DNA of 10,549 nucleotides, taken from positions 1 to 10,549 of the forward strand of contig JADHVS010000156.1 in assembly GCA_016783865.1 (NCBI GenBank). Direction: 5' to 3'. The translations under genes and the position numbers were made by a program. Below are positions 7,827 to 10,549 of the stretch, piece after piece. The notes below the pieces were generated by a model, which worked only from the letters and a program-made list of their open reading frames with translations, did not search any database and had not been told where the DNA came from. Source of the stretch: Bacteroidales bacterium (lineage in GTDB: Bacteria; Bacteroidota; Bacteroidia; Bacteroidales; SM23-62). How positions within the stretch are numbered: position 1 is the first letter of the stretch; every line of letters begins with the position of its first letter.

Positions 7827-8276
7827 TTAGGCATTACCCCAGGCAATATCCTCTTCCCGCCAGCCGATGACAGTGGCCGGCAGAATGTGAGCAAGATAGA
7901 GCAGTCCGGCTGCAGTCAGGCCGTTGACATTTATTTCGGCAATATTGTGCCAGTATATCACTACCAAGGCAGTAACAGTAAAGATGACATAGGCATATTT
8001 CAAACCGGTGTTAGTTACCTGGAGCTCTCGTTCATCCAATTCCTTGTCGGAGATATGAACCAAATGCCATAGCCGTGTTTTATAAAAAACATAATAATAG
8101 GATGCAATGATAAGCAGCAGTAATACAGCCAATATTCCACCTAAAAACAGCGTCCGTTCAGCCGTTTTGAACAGTTCTTTGAACAGTTCATAAAATATGA
8201 TGGTACCGCATAAAGTGATCAGATTAATGCTGATCAACCATCTGCGGCTTTTTAATGAAAGAGTATTATTATTCAT
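7827..8276 (-). CDS. Small four-helix membrane protein paired with XRE regulator
   Basis: A 149-residue integral membrane protein with four predicted helices: about 13-30, 42-64, 93-109 and 118-138. Between helices 2 and 3 lies a polar stretch with DKELDERELQVTNTG (77-91). A DERE-type motif just before a helix is typical of DUF2178-like proteins that pair with small XRE regulators. I do not recognise a firm family. The ATG at 8276 is preferred over one 42 nt upstream because GGGGAG lies 7 nt before it and because it overlaps the regulator gene's end by 8 nt (ATGAATAA), a layout that favours translational coupling. It may sense a membrane signal for the regulator; that is inference from pairing only. 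Confidence 0.75.
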   Translation of the reverse strand: MNNNTLSLKSRRWLISINLITLCGTIIFYELFKELFKTAERTLFLGGILAVLLLLIIASYYYVFYKTRLWHLVHISDKELDERELQVTNTGLKYAYVIFTVTALVVIYWHNIAEINVNGLTAAGLLYLAHILPATVIGWREEDIAWGNA

Positions 8277-8538
8277 TTTGATCTCCCCGCTTAGCTTGGG
8301 CCTTGAGCAGCTCTTCACCGAGCGGTGAAAATGGTGAAGTTGAGAAAATCACCTCCAGCGGAAGCTCAAAATACGCACTGATTTTAAAAGCGAGATCGAG
8401 ACTGGGATTATAATCCTGTCGCTCAAGATACCCAATTGTTTGAAAGTTAACGCCAATTGCTTTGGCCAAATCCACCCGTGACAAATTATAATCACGTCTG
8501 AGAATTGCTATTCGATTAAATATTTTCCTTGTTTCCAT
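8269..8538 (-). CDS. XRE-family helix-turn-helix transcriptional regulator
   Basis: An 89-residue protein starting METRKIFNRIAILRRDYNLS. The helix-turn-helix spans about 8-62: SRVDLAKAIGVNFQTIGYLE (20-39) contains the turn and recognition helix, followed by NPSLDLAFKISAYFELPLEVIF (44-65). The short tail SPFSPLGEELL resembles compact PbsX/YgzD-like regulators. The frame stays open 37 codons upstream, but that extension is Cys-rich, has no HTH relevance and lies in the operator and dispersed repeat B, so the Met at 8538 is chosen. There is no clear Shine-Dalgarno (TATCCACC precedes the ATG). The gene probably controls itself and the four genes after it through the inverted repeat at 8557-8574. 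Confidence 0.85.
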   Translation of the reverse strand: METRKIFNRIAILRRDYNLSRVDLAKAIGVNFQTIGYLERQDYNPSLDLAFKISAYFELPLEVIFSTSPFSPLGEELLKAQAKRGDQNE

Positions 8539-8556
8539 GGTGGATATTAAACAAAA

Positions 8557-8574
8557 TGTTATACATATACAACA
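8557..8574 (-). promoter_or_regulatory. Candidate XRE operator overlapping the xre promoter
   Basis: The inverted repeat TGTTGTA-TATG-TATAACA matches at 6 of 7 positions per arm and lies 19-36 nt upstream of the regulator's start codon. On the same strand TTGCTG (8588-8593), a 17-nt spacer and GTATAT (8565-8570) form a plausible sigma70-type promoter whose -10 box lies inside the repeat. This is the usual layout for autorepression. The region is AT-rich, which raises the chance of a random palindrome. Confidence 0.45.
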
Positions 8575-8589
8575 ATATATTATCATACA

Positions 8590-8706
8590 GCAATAGTGCT
8601 TGGAATTGACCAACGCGGCCACTTTTTTTGACTGCGTTCCCATAATCAAAATCGATTAGACGTTTTTGGGACTCCCAGAAATCCGTACGTAATATCGGTA
8701 TTCTCC
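8590..8706. repeat. Degenerate dispersed repeat, copy B
   Basis: Same-orientation relative of 4416-4566, sharing the 28-base block 8644-8671 and GGTATTCTCC at 8697-8706. It begins at the -35 region of the xre promoter, so the regulator's upstream sequence is repeat-derived. Immediately after it comes a short run of related units TACTACTC (8709-8716 and 8719-8726). No coding potential is visible. Confidence 0.5.
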
Positions 8707-8741
8707 ATACTACTCAGTACTACTCTATACTAATTGATCCT

Positions 8742-8804
8742 AAAAATAAAAGCCCCAATTCCTCCTTCGACCTGTCCGACTGGCCAGGCGGGGAAACTGG
8801 GGTT
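8742..8804 (-). terminator. Long interrupted hairpin with T-tract, minus-strand terminator-like
   Basis: Arms 8753-8765 and 8790-8802 pair on the minus strand (CCCCAGTTTCCCC with GGAGGAATTGGGG) with one mismatch and two G-U pairs. An inner stem, CCTGTCC (8771-8777) with GGCCAGG (8782-8788), has one mismatch and loop GACT. On the minus strand it is followed by CTTTTATTTTT, a good terminator tail. No minus-strand gene lies upstream, so it would end a non-coding transcript or belongs to a repeat element. Confidence 0.5.
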
Positions 8805-8960
8805 GTCATCGAGTTTACCGGGTCGTAGCCCGGAAGGCGTAGACTGGTGAGCCCACCCACCTGCGTGCCTTCGGTGGACAGGTGAGTACTCCGCTGTATC
8901 GTCGACAAACCTGTCCCGGCATAGTCCAGCTTTTAGGACGAAGACGGACCTGTCAATCGT
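8805..8960. other. GC-rich structured non-coding patch
   Basis: Clearly richer in G and C than its surroundings. It holds short hairpins, CCGGG (8818-8822) with CCCGG (8829-8833) and CACCTG (8858-8863) with CAGGTG (8879-8884), and the motif CCTGTC recurs at 8771, 8910 and 8949 and inverted at 8879-8884. A 62-codon minus-strand frame crosses it, but its Pro/Ser/Gly-rich product has no motif and runs through the hairpins. It may be an interspersed repeat or the body of a minus-strand RNA ended by the adjoining hairpin. I could not match it to any riboswitch or known RNA consensus. Confidence 0.35.
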
Positions 8961-9322
8961 AGCTTTGATTTATCAATGTGTAGATTGATGAAAAACAATG
9001 GCGTGAAAATGGTGGCAGAGCTATTTAGCAAATATATGCAGCACTCTGCGAACCTGCACTGATATATTCTAATTCCCTTCTCAACTGAGAGAGTTTAACG
9101 ATAAAACTCATACTTAAAACGGTCCGGTTTATGGAGGCAGGCCACAAATCTTGCACTTCATTTTCACCCTCCCCTGTTGATATTTAGGGTTGATATTTTT
9201 CTACATTTAAATCGTTCAATATTTCTGTTTAAAAGTCTAAATGTATATGAAATTTTCTTGGAAATGGCGAAAAGAGGATTCTCATATCTTCTATAAATCA
9301 TTGAAATAGTTGACTTTAGTTC
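8961..9322. other. AT-rich intergenic region, no gene seen
   Basis: No gene with recognisable features on either strand; a minus-strand frame reaching in from 9448 has low-complexity hydrophobic content and overlaps the start of the beta-helix gene and its promoter, so it is not credible. The only local pattern is a 10-bp direct repeat GTTGATATTT at 9176-9185 and 9189-9198 (period 13). Confidence 0.5.
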
Positions 9323-9352
9323 TTGACTTATATAAAGCCTCATGTCTAATAT
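9323..9352 (+). promoter_or_regulatory. Candidate promoter of the beta-helix gene
   Basis: TTGACT (9323-9328), an 18-nt spacer and TAATAT (9347-9352) give a sigma70-like promoter about 70 nt before the start codon. A better -10 match, TATAAT (9353-9358), lies right after it but with a 24-nt spacer. A second pair, TTGACT at 9310 with TATAAA at 9331, has a short 15-nt spacer. The precise start point is undecided. Confidence 0.45.
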
Positions 9353-9356
9353 TATA

Positions 9357-9373
9357 ATGAGACTCAGTCTCAT
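9357..9373 (+). promoter_or_regulatory. Perfect 17-bp palindrome at the promoter (operator candidate)
   Basis: ATGAGACT-C-AGTCTCAT has perfect 8-bp arms around one central base. It starts at the end of the candidate -10 boxes and would cover the transcription start, a classic repressor site. As RNA the arms are too close to fold fully, so a DNA-binding site is likelier than a hairpin. Confidence 0.55.
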
Positions 9374-9419
9374 ACTGTTATTTAGCAAACAAAACCCCAA
9401 GGAGAAAGGCGGAGTTAAA

Positions 9420-10549
9420 ATGAAATTTAACATACCAACAAGTATCAAACAGATCGCTGTGGCGATATTAATGATTATCCCTGTATTAACATTGGCCCAG
9501 GTAAGCCCTGGTGATGTGATTACAGCAGATTTAACCCTTACCCAGGATCTTGACGCCTCCAGTTATGGTGGACCGGGTCTAAGGGTTGGCGCCAATAATA
9601 TTACCATTGATGGTGCTGGTTTTACCATTACTGTAAATGGAAATAATCCTGCCTTTGAACTGAGCAGCAGAACGGGCGTCACCATTAAAAACGCAACCGT
9701 TGTTGGCGGGACTGCAGGACAGGGTCGTGGTGTAAACATTAACAACTCCAGTAATTGTACCATAGAAAACAATACTTTTTCAGGGCTTTACAATGCCCTG
9801 TATGTTACAGGAACCAATAATACCAACACCATCCACAACAACAACATGAGTGGATCAACCAACAATGCATTCGAAAGTCACTATCTAGCCAACAGTGTGG
9901 ACTGGGTGATCAAGGATAACGACATAACGGGCGGCAGTTTCTATGCGCTGAATTATCTGGGCAAGTTGGCAGAGCTTAGCGGTAATGATTTTAGCAATTC
10001 AAACCGTGGAGTATCTCTGTCTAATGGATACCATACTTCTGCAGCGCCCCTGGTGTTGACCTGGCAGGGTTCAATAGGACCCAACAAAAACACCTTTGGT
10101 GGTCACACATCCTATGTATTAACCCTGAACAACATGTATTATGTAAACGTGAGTGGCTGGGACATGCCCTCGCTGTTTACTGCAACGGCAACGAGTAAAC
10201 AGGGACTTATTTTAAACGGAGTAAGAGACTCTCATTTTGAGGATAATGATCTGAGTGGATTGTTTAATGCTGTTTACGTAAGCGGAACGGGTTATCGCAA
10301 TACACTAATCAATAACAACATGAGTGGATCAACCAACAATGCATTCGAAAGTCACTATCTAGCCAACAGTGTGGACTGGGTGATCAAGGATAACGACATA
10401 ACGGGCGGCAGCTTCTATGCGCTGAATTATCTGGGCAAGTTGGCAGAGCTTAGCGGTAATGATTTTAGCAATTCAAACCGTGGAGTATCTCTGTCTAATG
10501 GATACCATACTTCTGCAGCGCCCCTGGTGTTGACCTGGCAGGGTTCAAC
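9420..10549 (+). CDS. Secreted right-handed beta-helix repeat protein (3' end outside window)
   Basis: The frame opens with ATG at 9420, GGAG 5 nt before it, and stays open for 376 codons to the window edge without a stop. A signal peptide (1-26, hydrophobic core IAVAILMIIPVLTLA) is followed by VSPGDVITADLTLTQDLDAS and GLRVGANNITIDGAGFTITV, the usual opening of NosD/pectate-lyase-like parallel beta-helix domains. Regular Asn-rich turns such as TIENNTFSG and VIKDNDITGG are PbH1-type coils. From about residue 106 a 158-residue unit begins; a second starts near 264 and is cut by the window end. The middle of the unit is almost identical between copies at DNA level. Such proteins are exported and often bind or cleave polysaccharide or act in adhesion. 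No catalytic residues can be assigned here, and the C-terminus, where a secretion signal would lie, is not seen. Confidence 0.85.
   Translation, partial: MKFNIPTSIKQIAVAILMIIPVLTLAQVSPGDVITADLTLTQDLDASSYGGPGLRVGANNITIDGAGFTITVNGNNPAFELSSRTGVTIKNATVVGGTAGQGRGVNINNSSNCTIENNTFSGLYNALYVTGTNNTNTIHNNNMSGSTNNAFESHYLANSVDWVIKDNDITGGSFYALNYLGKLAELSGNDFSNSNRGVSLSNGYHTSAAPLVLTWQGSIGPNKNTFGGHTSYVLTLNNMYYVNVSGWDMPSLFTATATSKQGLILNGVRDSHFEDNDLSGLFNAVYVSGTGYRNTLINNNMSGSTNNAFESHYLANSVDWVIKDNDITGGSFYALNYLGKLAELSGNDFSNSNRGVSLSNGYHTSAAPLVLTWQGS
9840..10074 (+). repeat. Beta-helix coding repeat, copy 1 core
   Basis: A 235-bp stretch that matches 10314-10548 with a single difference (T at 9938, C at 10412, both Ser codons). 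It encodes residues about 141-218 of the beta-helix protein. The offset is 474 bp, exactly 158 codons, so the frame is kept. Flanking parts of the unit are clearly related in protein but diverged in DNA. Confidence 0.95.
10314..10548 (+). repeat. Beta-helix coding repeat, copy 2 core
   Basis: Second copy of the 235-bp core, 234 of 235 bases identical to 9840-10074. The next base, the last of the window, already differs (C for T), so the end of the identity may coincide with the window edge. Confidence 0.95.

Noticed and set aside
8277..8318. Upstream ATG for the four-helix membrane protein
   Set aside because: The ATG at 8276 has GGGGAG at good spacing and forms the 8-nt overlap with the regulator gene; the 14-residue extension lies within the regulator's coding end.
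8539..8649. 37-codon N-terminal extension of the XRE regulator
   Set aside because: Cys- and Ile-rich, unlike the family, and it covers the operator/promoter region and dispersed repeat B.
8720..8908. 62-codon minus-strand frame in the GC-rich patch
   Set aside because: Low-complexity Pro/Ser/Gly content, no ribosome site seen, and it runs through strong hairpins including the terminator-like stem.
8805..8950. Riboswitch on the minus strand upstream of the xre operon
   Set aside because: Compared by eye with remembered cores of c-di-GMP-I, TPP, cobalamin, glycine and fluoride riboswitches; none matched. Left as an unassigned structured patch.
9164..9448. 94-codon minus-strand frame
   Set aside because: It overlaps the start, ribosome site and promoter of the beta-helix gene on the other strand and has no motif.
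9840..10549. CRISPR-like or tandem non-coding repeat
   Set aside because: The repeats are 235 bp, in frame, 158 codons apart and encode beta-helix coils; they are protein repeats.

Overview
The window looks like a chromosomal segment of a Gram-negative bacterium, most plausibly in the wider FCB group (Bacteroidota, Ignavibacteriota, Calditrichota, Neomarinimicrobiota or similar). The basis is a PorT-like outer-membrane beta-barrel protein ending in Phe, several Sec signal peptides, an Fn3-like tail of the LEPDQQYYWKIS type, and a secreted beta-helix protein with near-identical repeats. Most starts carry recognisable Shine-Dalgarno sequences (GGGGAG, GGGGGA, GGAG), which argues against a typical Bacteroidia genome. 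The phylum is an inference. No tRNA, rRNA, CRISPR array, phage or defence gene was seen.

Layout. (1) Positions 1-409 are non-coding, with a probable minus-strand terminator at 108-131. (2) 410-4084 (minus) is a complete fused HyuA-HyuB protein, an ATP-dependent 5-oxoprolinase/hydantoinase-type enzyme. (3) 4085-4759 is a patch of gene remains: an IS256-family transposase C-terminus with a frameshift and a probable IS end next to the hyuAB start codon, a degenerate dispersed repeat (copy A), a long palindrome, and the first 44 codons of a gene resembling homoserine-kinase-type (APH-fold) kinases, cut off where the palindrome begins. (4) 4760-8538 (minus) is a five-gene block: an XRE regulator, a four-helix membrane protein overlapping it by 8 nt, a secreted alpha/beta hydrolase, a small outer-membrane barrel, and a secreted Ntn-type amide hydrolase with an Fn3-like domain split by a membrane hairpin. 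(5) 8539-9419 is non-coding: a candidate xre operator, a second degenerate copy (B) of the dispersed repeat, a GC-rich structured patch with a minus-strand terminator-like hairpin, and a promoter with a perfect 17-bp palindrome for the next gene. (6) 9420-10549 (plus) is the start of a large secreted right-handed beta-helix protein with a 158-residue repeat that runs off the window.

The five-gene block reads as an envelope-directed hydrolytic operon under an autoregulated XRE switch. Two of its products are exported hydrolases (one ester/peptide type, one amide type) and one is an outer-membrane protein. The substrate cannot be read from sequence. The block lies between two same-orientation copies of the dispersed repeat, and its distal end appears to have been eroded by repeat or IS activity. 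I did not find a convincing new defence or mobile system. The best leads are the membrane hairpin inside the Fn3-like domain, the eroded operon end, the repeat pair, and the recently duplicated beta-helix repeats.
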